Shown: in pieces, positions 1-7,028 of the stretch | How positions within the stretch are numbered: position 1 is the first letter of the stretch | Layout: every line of letters begins with the position of its first letter | Assembly: GCA_014730285.1 (NCBI GenBank) | Contig: WJIM01000340.1 | Coordinates: 1 to 10,611 of the forward strand | Direction of reading: 5' to 3' | DNA length: 10,611 nucleotides | DNA from: Candidatus Zixiibacteriota bacterium | Lineage (GTDB): Bacteria > Zixibacteria > MSB-5A5 > JAABVY01 | Notes under the pieces: generated by a model | What the model saw: only the letters and a program-made list of their open reading frames with translations | Told to the model about the DNA's origin: nothing | The model's database searches: none | Program-made: the position numbers and the translations under genes

Positions 1-67
1 CATTATTTACGGCCGATATTGCAGTAGGCAGCAATATTGCCGCAATACATAACAATACCTTCTTCAT
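1..67 (-). CDS. Exported protein, N-terminal fragment cut by the window edge
   Basis: Only the first 22 codons are in the window. They read MKKVLLCIAAILLPTAISA then VNN: a lysine-charged start, a hydrophobic core and an ISA end, which is a typical Sec signal peptide with probable cleavage after the last Ala. Two ATG codons are adjacent (70-68 and 67-65). I chose the inner one because the GGGAGG at 74-79 lies 6 nt from it but only 3 nt from the outer one. The gene lies downstream of the dockerin protease on the same strand, with a probable terminator between them, so it probably has its own promoter. Nothing can be said about the function of the mature protein. It could be another secreted protein like its neighbour. 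Confidence 0.7.
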   Translation of the reverse strand, partial: MKKVLLCIAAILLPTAISAVNN

Positions 68-73
68 CATAAA

Positions 74-79
74 CCTCCC
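74..79 (-). promoter_or_regulatory. Ribosome binding site that decides the start of the left-edge gene
   Basis: Read on the minus strand this is GGGAGG. It is 6 nt upstream of the ATG at 67-65 and 3 nt upstream of the ATG at 70-68, which favours the inner start. Confidence 0.65.
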
Positions 80-212
80 GAAGCATATAAAAATTTAACT
101 TATTGTCTTAGTCCCTCATAAACGGTGTCCATCCAAAGATAGCTCAATCTGGCACTATTATTGGGTGAAATCTCTACAATCAAAATATCATTAGGGGATA
201 TTTTTGTCAATG

Positions 213-251
213 ATAAAATAAAAGAATCCGCCTCCGAAAGGAGACGGGTTC
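213..251 (-). terminator. Rho-independent terminator after the cysteine protease gene
   Basis: Read on the minus strand, a 12-bp stem (240-251 pairing with 224-235) has one mismatch and one G-T wobble and closes on a TTTC tetraloop. It is followed at once by TTTTATTTTAT (complement of 213-223). It lies about 25 nt beyond the protease stop codon, the right place and orientation to end that transcript. On the plus strand the stem has no adjacent T tract. A 53-codon open frame runs through the same DNA, so the hairpin could in principle be coincidental. Confidence 0.65.
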
Positions 252-275
252 TATCGGTCATATTTTTTAAGCTAT

Positions 276-2096
276 CTACTTACATTCTGCGCACGGTTCC
301 GGTCCGCTCTTGAAGACATAATTTACTATGTAGATTATGTCAACCAGCGATATCTTGCCGTCACAGTTAACATCCCCAACCTCAAACGGATCGGGCTCGG
401 GACCCTGCATGAAGACATAGTTGATCAGATAAACCGCATCGGATACCGTAATCGTCTGATCACCGTTGGCATCGCCGCACATTGGGAGCGGAGGATCGAT
501 CTTAAAGGCGAACTTCATCGTGTCTGCCATCATCGGATCGCCGCTGTCATGCATCTCTATTACCACATAGAAAGTTGAGGCAAAATTCGGCATTCCCTGG
601 ATCTTGCCGATCGTATCGCCGACAAACTCACATCCGTATGGAATCTGTCCGGCAATTTTATTCCAGTGATGCGGTTTGGTTCCGCCGAATGCCTGCAGAT
701 CGAACTCATAATGATGGCCGACATTGCCGGTCGGAGGCTGATTGGGGATTATGCAGAAGCCTACGGTCAGGCCTTTCATACAGAAATTAGCGGTGCTGTC
801 AACCTCGTAGATGTCTTTCCAGACACCCTCTTCACGATAAAAGCTCTCTCCCGGATTCGAGGATGATTCCACGATCGTCCTGTACTTATTCCCCAGAAGA
901 ACCGGCACCTCGGAGGTTCTGTCGAATGGATGGCCGCCGTACGAAAGCTCCAGAAAGATATAAAAATCATCCCCGGCCTTAAGCTCGACCGGATCGATAA
1001 GATCGATTGTATGCAGGCCCTTATGATCGTAATGCCCGCTTTGAGAAGTCAGCTCGTTTTCCAGATTGCCGTTCACGAAATCATCATAGATCTTCACTAT
1101 GTAGTCGACACTATCCTGTGCCACAAAGAAATTTACACCCAGAAGGAGTTCATTACCTTCCGCCACAAAAGCATTAAAGGCCTCGGAGCAGTCCTCCTTC
1201 GTATCACGCCAGCCGTGATAATCATGATAATAGGTTTTGCTGTGCTTCATCCTTTCCACATTATAGAACGCCACCGCACCCATCTCGGGATGCTTTCCGC
1301 AATACTTGTCGTAATATGAAATCCAGAAATAGCCGTCCAGTCCCCAATGCTCGCCCCAGCTGTTTTTGCAGAGCCAGGCTCCCGGTTCGGGCGCCTGAGT
1401 AACCTTGTTGTCGTCCCATCCGACAATAGCGATGGCGTGCGTCGGCTCGCGCTCATCTTCAGGAGGCTGATAATGAACATAGTTCTGGATCAGTCCGGCG
1501 TCATAGCACATACAGGTCGCAATTACACCATGCTCGATCAGCTTGCGCTTTATGATGTCGATATGTTCCAGTTCGGCTCCGGTCACATACCATTCGATAT
1601 CCCGCGCGTAATAATAGTGATAATCCGGACTGCTTCTAAAAGGGGGACTGGTAAACTGCTGGCCGTCGACATTCCTTACCGCACCCTCACCGCGTGCCAG
1701 ATAAGCCGAGGTCACCATATAATCGCCGCCCTCATGGACAACCAGTCCGCCGCCCGTGGGGGGATCGGTATCATCGTTGTTGTGCTGATTGAAACCGTTC
1801 CACCAGTCCAGGTGGTATTCCGCCAGGTCGGGCTCGCCATCTTCGCCGTTGCCCGCCCACACTCCGGTCATCATAAGGTTCCCCTCCATTGCAGCCATGG
1901 CGCCATGTGTCCAGCATGTTCCGCCGCTCTGAGATTTAATCGAGCTGACATAGTTTTTGCCTCCGAAGTCCCGCAGGTCGAAACTTGAAGGCAAATCGGA
2001 AGCCTGCACTGTAGCAGATATCAGTAAGCATAATGTAACGGGAAGAAGATAGAGGATAGACCTCGCTGCTAATACACTGGATGTCTTTCTATTCAT
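276..2096 (-). CDS. Secreted papain-family (C1A) cysteine protease with lectin-like, Ig-like and dockerin domains
   Basis: Predicted extracellular endopeptidase, 606 residues. Residues 1-32 form a signal peptide (hydrophobic core near 14-28, cleavage likely after VQA). The papain fold begins almost at once (LPSSFDLRD at 35-43), so there is no I29-type inhibitory propeptide. Catalytic residues are readable: oxyanion Gln56, Cys61 in GGTCW, His220 in PTHAIAIVGW, Asn245 in KNSWG. Residues about 285-445 resemble the lectin-like domain that follows C1A domains in bacterial proteins. Residues about 450-533 look like a putative Ig (He_PIG-type) domain. Residues 540-600 are a two-repeat type I dockerin with calcium loops starting at D542-N544-D546 and D575-N577-D579, followed by a short tail. 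The start is supported by GGAG at 2103-2106, 6 nt upstream. Gln to Cys is one residue shorter than in papain, and papain's Cys22 equivalent is absent. Family assignment is firm; the substrate is unknown. Confidence 0.93.
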   Translation of the reverse strand: MNRKTSSVLAARSILYLLPVTLCLLISATVQASDLPSSFDLRDFGGKNYVSSIKSQSGGTCWTHGAMAAMEGNLMMTGVWAGNGEDGEPDLAEYHLDWWNGFNQHNNDDTDPPTGGGLVVHEGGDYMVTSAYLARGEGAVRNVDGQQFTSPPFRSSPDYHYYYARDIEWYVTGAELEHIDIIKRKLIEHGVIATCMCYDAGLIQNYVHYQPPEDEREPTHAIAIVGWDDNKVTQAPEPGAWLCKNSWGEHWGLDGYFWISYYDKYCGKHPEMGAVAFYNVERMKHSKTYYHDYHGWRDTKEDCSEAFNAFVAEGNELLLGVNFFVAQDSVDYIVKIYDDFVNGNLENELTSQSGHYDHKGLHTIDLIDPVELKAGDDFYIFLELSYGGHPFDRTSEVPVLLGNKYRTIVESSSNPGESFYREEGVWKDIYEVDSTANFCMKGLTVGFCIIPNQPPTGNVGHHYEFDLQAFGGTKPHHWNKIAGQIPYGCEFVGDTIGKIQGMPNFASTFYVVIEMHDSGDPMMADTMKFAFKIDPPLPMCGDANGDQTITVSDAVYLINYVFMQGPEPDPFEVGDVNCDGKISLVDIIYIVNYVFKSGPEPCAECK

Positions 2097-2227
2097 TTTT
2101 TTCTCCGGATTATTGTAATTTCAGAGCCGGATTATCATATTTGCGGTATCAGTATTTCCGGCTTGCTGTTTATGACCTCTTGCTGTAAAGTGCGAGTATT
2201 CCACAACCAATATAAGTATATTAACGA

Positions 2228-2255
2228 AATCTAAGCAATTTTTCCGGCCTGTCAA
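2228..2255 (-). promoter_or_regulatory. Sigma-70-type promoter candidate for the cysteine protease gene
   Basis: On the minus strand a perfect -35 TTGACA (2250-2255) is followed after 16 nt by TAGATT (2228-2233, 4 of 6 matches to TATAAT). This implies a leader of roughly 125 nt before the ATG at 2096. An alternative -10, TATATT, lies further downstream near 2211. The 216-bp gap between the two genes holds no other clear gene and no obvious terminator for the upstream gene. Confidence 0.5.
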
Positions 2256-2312
2256 TAACAGAATAATAGCATACTTCTTTGAGCTTAGATCCGGTAAGGC
2301 CCGACCCGCATA

Positions 2313-5300
2313 CTAAATAATTCTCTCCAAAAGCAGGGAATCGATTTTGCCGTTAAGATAATCCTTGGGATTTTGGATTACTATTTTAGAGCAGTGGTCT
2401 ATTACACGATTTCGATCGCCGCTTTCGTATGTGCGCACAATCGATCCCCAGGGTGAATCCTGTGGGGCTATGGCTGCCGAACCATACTTGCGGTAATTGA
2501 TTATAAACGCCTTGAATAAATCGGAAGCCAGGTTTTTGTCCTTTTGAATCGAGCTGTCGGAGTAAAATTGAAGATCGATTCCGTCCCGCTTATGCTTCAT
2601 TTCGATATTGTATTTTATGGACCTGATTTTCATGCCTTTCAGGCTGGACTTCAATTTTGTTATTTTGAGACTGAAATAATCCTCGTCGTCCTCCGGATAA
2701 TCGGTATCCGGAAGCACGAGCACCCGGCAATCATAGCTCGATTTCGGAGTCTTCTTCACGGCTTGAGGTCCACGGGAGGGCTGCCGCGTAAGAATCTTGC
2801 GGTGGATGCCCATTTCGTTTTTAAGAAGTCCGTAAGTGTTTAGTCCGGCTATATGCATGAATAATGAAATCTCGCCCGATTTGTTTTTGGTATCTTCGCC
2901 AAAAACCTTGCAGTAATATCCGCGCCGCTTGGCCCATTTATAATAGACATTGGACATCTCCAGTACCCATTTGATATTCTCATCGCTATTCTCCAGACCG
3001 GTCAGCATCAGGAAGGCATCGGACGAATCATACTTGCCCTCGAGCAGAACCTCCAACTCGGCTGATTCCAGCTCTTTGGTAAGACCAACGAGCTGAGATC
3101 TAATTCGCGAGACATCGTATTTGCTTAATTTCGATTTTGGCACTGAAGCGGTGGCCATGATTTGCTCAAAAAGCCTGTCCCATTTGTGGATTCGATCCGT
3201 GCGCTTATTAAGCTCCGCAAAACGCTTGACAGACTTATTGGCGATTTTGTGATCATCCCAGAAATTCGGTTTATTCATTCGCTCCTGCAGGGCCTCCTTT
3301 TCCTTGCAGGCATCCGTATATTCGAATCTTGTTTTAAGCGATTCCACACGGCTTTCCAGCGACTCCAGCATGTTTTTAAGTGAACGGCCGGGTATCTGGA
3401 TTTCGTTTAAGCTTTCGGTATCGCTCTCGGCGGTCTTGTACTTCTCGTCTGAGGTCTCCTCCGCGCGAATGCAATTCGCGGACGGTTCACCATCCCGCAT
3501 ATTGATTCTTATGATATCATCGCTATCGATTTTTGTCGAGGCCAGCAGCCGCGCAAGGGGAAGGGCGACCGCCTTTTCGACGACTCGTTTGATATGTCTT
3601 GCGCCGTACTTGGGATCGTATCCGGCCTCCACAATATATTCCTTAACCAGAGGATCAACATCCACCGTTGCCCCCAGCATGGCAATTCCCCGGCGCTGAA
3701 AAACCTTGCCGATTTCACGGTTTATTATGGTCTCGAGCACATCCTTGCCCAGAGGTCTGAAACAAACAACCTCATCGAAGCGGTTAAATATCTCCGGCGA
3801 AAAATAATTCTTTACTTCGTTTAAAACCGAACCTTGAACATTTTTTACTTTCTCCTCTTCTCCAAAGCCGATTGAATGTGTTGTGTAATGCCGCGCGCCG
3901 ATATTGGAGGTCATTATGATTATGGATGATCTGAAATATGCCGGCTTTTCACTGGCATCCGAAATAGTCCCCTCGTCCAGAAGCTGCAGAAGTATATTGT
4001 AAAAATCGGGATTGGCCTTTTCGATCTCATCCAGCAGTACGACATTAAAGGGCTTCTTCCTGACGTCGTCCAGAAACCTGCTGGACTTCCGCTCTCCCTC
4101 CGGACCCGAACCCAGCAGCTTGGCGACAGCATCTTTATCGCTGTATTCCGACATATTCAGCCGAATCATATTATCCTGGCTGCTGAAAAGGTATTCGGCA
4201 AGCACTTTGGCTGTCTCGGTCTTCCCAACCCCGGTCGGCCCCACAAAGAGAAAACTCCGGACCGGTCTGGTGTCGTCATAAAGCCGCGCCTTAAATGCGG
4301 TGATAGCATTCATAACCGATTCCAGGGCGATATCCTGCCCCAAAATTCTATCACGGAAAAACTTCCGTAGACCGTCGATATCAATCAATTGGGATTTATC
4401 GATGATAAAATTTGGAATATCGGTTGCCTCAGAAAACTTAAGGATAACATCCTCAGGATCGATCCTGATCTTATCCTTTTTATCATCGCTCCCGAATGCA
4501 TTTGCGATTCCCTTCATCAGGTCAATCGCTTTTCCGGGAAAGGCATGATTGGGCATCAGGTTTTTGGTCAGGTCGATTATCTCAGAGAGGCTGCGCTGAG
4601 AAAATTCAGTATTTCTGGATTTTTCCAGGTCCGTGGCCATGTTTTCTACAATACTATAAAGATCCGATTCGGATGGCTCGTTCATCTCAATCAGGGAAAC
4701 GACTCTTTCGAATTTCTTGTTCTCCCACAAAAGCGTTTGCGCCTGATTGCTGTCGAGCTCGGCAATGATAATAATTTCACCGGCCTCTATACGCGGTATA
4801 AGGTAGTTCGAAAAATTGGACTTATCATCGACCGACCTGCCCGCGCCGAAAATATTTTCGATATCCTCAAAATACAAAATCACCTTATTCTTCACGCTTC
4901 CAGCCTGACAGACCTCCTGCAGACGCTCCTGCCACATTCCGATGAATTTCGCGCCCGCCATTATTGATGAGGTGGAGAGCTGATAAATAGAAAATCCCTG
5001 AAGATTTTTCGGGCAGGCGGAACTCTTTAGCTCGCGGGCAAACTGATAGACAGCTGCTGTCTTTCCGGTCCCGGAAGCCCCGGTCAGAATGATACTGCTT
5101 TTTGAATCACGGCTTAAAGCCTGGGAGATTTTCGACATAATGTTTTCCATCCCGTAAAATTTGCTGCCGCGCCTAAGTATCTTATCGGATATCAGGAAGC
5201 CATATTTGGAAAGTATCGGGTCTGCCTTCGTATCCTTTCTCTCAGGTCTGATCAAATCTGAGCTCTCGCCAATTTTCTGCAGCCCAAGATTTACACCCTC

Positions 5301-6455
5301 TTTCATTCGAAAAGAAAGCTCACCCGAATCATGAAGGGCGGTGAATTTGTTAAAAGCTGTGGAGGTGCGCCCGTTGAAATAATCGTTCCAGGCCATGTAA
5401 TACTGCGCCTCTTGATCGGCGCCTATTTCCTCAAGAGCCTCGATACATTCGGAAAATATATCATAGGCGCTAATCAGACTCAGGTTTATCTCTTCATTAG
5501 AGAGGATCACATTCTTAAAGAATTCAGCAAACATGGTCTTTTCGTAAACGATATCCTCTTTGCCTCTGAGGTATGTGTAGACTATCGGATTATCTCCGGC
5601 CATACTCATGTTATCGATGTATGCCTCACAGGCCTCATTGATCTTTTTCAAATCACTGTCGAGATACGCCTGCTGAAGACTCATTCCCAGATTATTCGAT
5701 AGTTCAGCCGCTTTTAATTGAAGCCCTGTCAAAACATCATCGGGAGCGCTTCGAGAAGCCGCCAGCATCACAGCAACAATCTCATTATAAGCCTCCCATT
5801 GATCCGGCTTTTGCATGATTGCCTTTGCCAGGTAATGCTGCGCAAGCATCAAATAGCCGTATTCACGAAAACAGTAGGCCAGATAACTATATATATGTTC
5901 GTAGGGTGGATTATGGTCGATACATCTGCGGAAACAGTCGATCGCCAGAGGGTACAGTTTCAGATAATAGGCCGCTTCTCCTTTTTTATAATACAATTCA
6001 TTTTTATTTTTATAACGCTTCTTGATTTCCTTGACCATTTCAAACGCCAGATCTTGCTTATCATTCTGAATCAGGATATTTTCCAGCAAGACATAGAACC
6101 TCAGTGGATCACTGCTATCTCTTGCGCCTTCCCAGAGAATGCCTATGACCTTATCAGGTTCATTGTAGCTTTCATATATCGCGGCAAGTATCTCGTAAGG
6201 GTATATGGCGGCTTTATTCAATTCATGAGCCTTGAGAAACCATTCCTCGGCACGGGTGTTCTGTGTTTTGGCCAGATAATATTTGCCCCAGAGGATACAG
6301 ACTTCATAAGATTCACCGATTTTCTTTTGCAGCTTTTTGATCGCAGAGAGGGCCTCAGGCAGCTCATCTAATCTAATCAGTTTCTGGATTTCCTCTGCCT
6401 TCTTGCTTGATGCGGCGAGAACTGATTCAATATCTCTTTTGCCCCTCTTGGCCAT
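2313..6455 (-). CDS. TPR / double AAA+ (ClpA/ClpB-type) ATPase fused to a degenerate release-factor-2-like domain
   Basis: A 1380-residue cytoplasmic protein (no signal peptide or membrane segment). Residues about 20-230 are TPR-like helical repeats, clearest at 154-219; 230-410 is further helix. AAA+ domain 1 (about 430-605) has Walker A GASGTGKT at 459-466, a ClpB-like AGAKF pore segment at 500-504, and Walker B ending E530-D531 instead of D-E. AAA+ domain 2 (about 695-990) has Walker A GPTGVGKT at 739-746, Walker B LLDE ending at 810, sensor-1 N851, Arg finger R892 and sensor-2 GAR at 951-953. There is no Clp N domain or coiled-coil M domain. Residues about 1025-1380 align with RF2: a PCRF-like part with PNFWDD at 1063-1068, then a release domain whose GGQ is K1273-G1274-M1275, ending with PWGSIVRTY at 1335-1343. 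The start has AGGAGG 5 nt upstream. ATPase assignment is firm; the RF2 relation is strong by motif order; function is unknown, perhaps ribosome- or nascent-chain-linked remodelling. Confidence 0.92.
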   Translation of the reverse strand: MAKRGKRDIESVLAASSKKAEEIQKLIRLDELPEALSAIKKLQKKIGESYEVCILWGKYYLAKTQNTRAEEWFLKAHELNKAAIYPYEILAAIYESYNEPDKVIGILWEGARDSSDPLRFYVLLENILIQNDKQDLAFEMVKEIKKRYKNKNELYYKKGEAAYYLKLYPLAIDCFRRCIDHNPPYEHIYSYLAYCFREYGYLMLAQHYLAKAIMQKPDQWEAYNEIVAVMLAASRSAPDDVLTGLQLKAAELSNNLGMSLQQAYLDSDLKKINEACEAYIDNMSMAGDNPIVYTYLRGKEDIVYEKTMFAEFFKNVILSNEEINLSLISAYDIFSECIEALEEIGADQEAQYYMAWNDYFNGRTSTAFNKFTALHDSGELSFRMKEGVNLGLQKIGESSDLIRPERKDTKADPILSKYGFLISDKILRRGSKFYGMENIMSKISQALSRDSKSSIILTGASGTGKTAAVYQFARELKSSACPKNLQGFSIYQLSTSSIMAGAKFIGMWQERLQEVCQAGSVKNKVILYFEDIENIFGAGRSVDDKSNFSNYLIPRIEAGEIIIIAELDSNQAQTLLWENKKFERVVSLIEMNEPSESDLYSIVENMATDLEKSRNTEFSQRSLSEIIDLTKNLMPNHAFPGKAIDLMKGIANAFGSDDKKDKIRIDPEDVILKFSEATDIPNFIIDKSQLIDIDGLRKFFRDRILGQDIALESVMNAITAFKARLYDDTRPVRSFLFVGPTGVGKTETAKVLAEYLFSSQDNMIRLNMSEYSDKDAVAKLLGSGPEGERKSSRFLDDVRKKPFNVVLLDEIEKANPDFYNILLQLLDEGTISDASEKPAYFRSSIIIMTSNIGARHYTTHSIGFGEEEKVKNVQGSVLNEVKNYFSPEIFNRFDEVVCFRPLGKDVLETIINREIGKVFQRRGIAMLGATVDVDPLVKEYIVEAGYDPKYGARHIKRVVEKAVALPLARLLASTKIDSDDIIRINMRDGEPSANCIRAEETSDEKYKTAESDTESLNEIQIPGRSLKNMLESLESRVESLKTRFEYTDACKEKEALQERMNKPNFWDDHKIANKSVKRFAELNKRTDRIHKWDRLFEQIMATASVPKSKLSKYDVSRIRSQLVGLTKELESAELEVLLEGKYDSSDAFLMLTGLENSDENIKWVLEMSNVYYKWAKRRGYYCKVFGEDTKNKSGEISLFMHIAGLNTYGLLKNEMGIHRKILTRQPSRGPQAVKKTPKSSYDCRVLVLPDTDYPEDDEDYFSLKITKLKSSLKGMKIRSIKYNIEMKHKRDGIDLQFYSDSSIQKDKNLASDLFKAFIINYRKYGSAAIAPQDSPWGSIVRTYESGDRNRVIDHCSKIVIQNPKDYLNGKIDSLLLERII

Positions 6456-6501
6456 TTATCCCTCCTGATATAAATTGTCATTTCATTGCGGATGTTAAGG
6501 A

Positions 6502-6529
6502 AATATAATAAATTCTTAATGCTTGTCAA
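6502..6529 (-). promoter_or_regulatory. Sigma-70-type promoter candidate for the AAA+ fusion gene
   Basis: On the minus strand a perfect -35 TTGACA (6524-6529) is followed after 16 nt by TATATT (6502-6507, 5 of 6 matches). The implied leader is about 40 nt, and AGGAGG at 6461-6466 supplies the ribosome binding site. It lies between the tRNA gene and the ATPase gene, so the ATPase need not depend on tRNA read-through. Confidence 0.6.
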
Positions 6530-6575
6530 TTATATCAATGTTTTGATGCTTGATTCAAGGCGGCACGAATAAAAG

Positions 6576-6662
6576 CGGAGAGACTGGGATTCGAACCCAG
6601 GAGGCCAAAAAGGCCCACGCGCTTTCCAGGCGCGCTCCTTAAGCCAGCTCGGACATCTCTCC
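6576..6662 (-). tRNA. tRNA-Ser, anticodon GGA
   Basis: Read on the minus strand the gene begins GGAGAGATGTCC and ends CAGTCTCTCC plus discriminator G. The 7-bp acceptor stem (GGAGAGA with TCTCTCC) is perfect. The anticodon stem CGCGC/GCGCG closes the loop CTGGAAA, giving anticodon GGA, which reads UCC and UCU. The T arm is CTGGG-TTCGAAT-CCCAG. A long variable arm (GGCC-TTTTT-GGCC) and a G discriminator are hallmarks of bacterial tRNA-Ser. The 3' CCA is not encoded (GCTT follows), so it must be added by nucleotidyltransferase. No integrase gene or duplicated 3' end is seen nearby. Confidence 0.96.
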
Positions 6663-6691
6663 GTCTAAAAAGCTCAGCTATTTGAATACGC

Positions 6692-6720
6692 AGGATATAT
6701 CCCAATAATACAAAAATCAA
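6692..6720 (-). promoter_or_regulatory. Promoter candidate for tRNA-Ser
   Basis: On the minus strand TTGATT (6715-6720, 4 of 6) and TATCCT (6692-6697, 4 of 6) are separated by exactly 17 nt. The start would fall about 23 nt upstream of the mature tRNA 5' end. The region is AT-rich as expected. Confidence 0.45.
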
Positions 6721-6891
6721 GCAATTTTTCTTAAGCAGCCGCTCCCAGACCTGATTTAACATTCAAATTCCAATCGGCCCAAAATTATTTCATTGCTTAA
6801 TCCGAACCGAGCTGTTTATTTGGGGTTTAAGTTTTAATAACATGTGTTCACAAGCTCAGGGCTTGCCAAAAAAATGCCCTTATGAGTGAAA
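6721..6891. other. Intergenic stretch between the divergent transcription units
   Basis: No supported gene. The only structure I see is a short inverted repeat CAAGC/GCTTG at 6851-6865, overlapping AGGGC/GCCCT at 6858-6880. Neither is followed by a T tract, so I do not call a terminator. The stretch leads directly into the inverted-repeat element starting at 6892. Confidence 0.5.
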
Positions 6892-7004
6892 TGTCATTCT
6901 GAGCGAAGTCTTGGATCCGGCTCTTGACGGACGAAGAATCTCTTTGAACTGAAAAAAATTCTTCGATCATCCTCGACTAAAGTCGGGACTTCCCCAGAAT
7001 GACA
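6892..7004. repeat. Interspersed inverted-repeat element (MITE/REP-like) with TGTCATTCTG termini
   Basis: The termini TGTCATTCTG (6892-6901) and CAGAATGACA (6995-7004) are perfect 10-bp inverted repeats, 113 bp end to end. Inside, CGAAGAAT (6932-6939) pairs with ATTCTTCG (6958-6965), and a smaller GACT/AGTC pair lies at 6975-6984. The whole can fold into a long branched hairpin. From memory, sequences starting TGTCATTCTGAGCGAAG and ending with their complement are dispersed in many copies in FCB-group and other environmental genomes; copy number cannot be tested here. It carries no gene. Its right end contains an ATG (6999) that extends the next reading frame artificially. Confidence 0.75.
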
Positions 7005-7017
7005 ACCTGTAAAAAAC

Positions 7018-7021
7018 GGAG
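7018..7021 (+). promoter_or_regulatory. Ribosome binding site that decides the lipoprotein start
   Basis: GGAG is 7 nt upstream of the ATG at 7029. The earlier in-frame ATG at 6999 sits inside the terminal repeat, has no such site, and would put ten residues of charged sequence ahead of the lipoprotein signal. Confidence 0.7.
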
Positions 7022-7028
7022 ACTGATT

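Noticed and set aside
133..150. TGGCAC-N5-TTGGG resembling a sigma-54 promoter on the plus strand near 150
   Set aside because: It imperfectly matches the -12 element and no plus-strand gene follows within thousands of bases.
2316..3383. A standard prfB (RF2) gene with its programmed frameshift
   Set aside because: The RF2-like sequence is in the same uninterrupted frame as the ATPase, has no start or frameshift site of its own, and lacks the GGQ and SPF motifs.
5718..6371. Long plus-strand open frame (217 codons) opposite the TPR region, and a similar one at 1347-1988 opposite the protease
   Set aside because: Both are antisense to strongly supported genes, resemble no family I recognise, and are the mirror expected from codon bias in the real genes.
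6540..6575. tRNA-Ser as an integration (att) site for a mobile island, and CTTGA-T-TCAAG as a tRNA terminator
   Set aside because: No integrase gene or second copy of the tRNA 3' end is in the window, and the short palindrome has no T tract directly after it.
6999..7028. In-frame ATG at 6999 that would lengthen the lipoprotein by 10 residues
   Set aside because: It lies inside the terminal inverted repeat, has no ribosome binding site and would bury the lipoprotein signal behind charged residues; the ATG at 7029 has GGAG at 7 nt.
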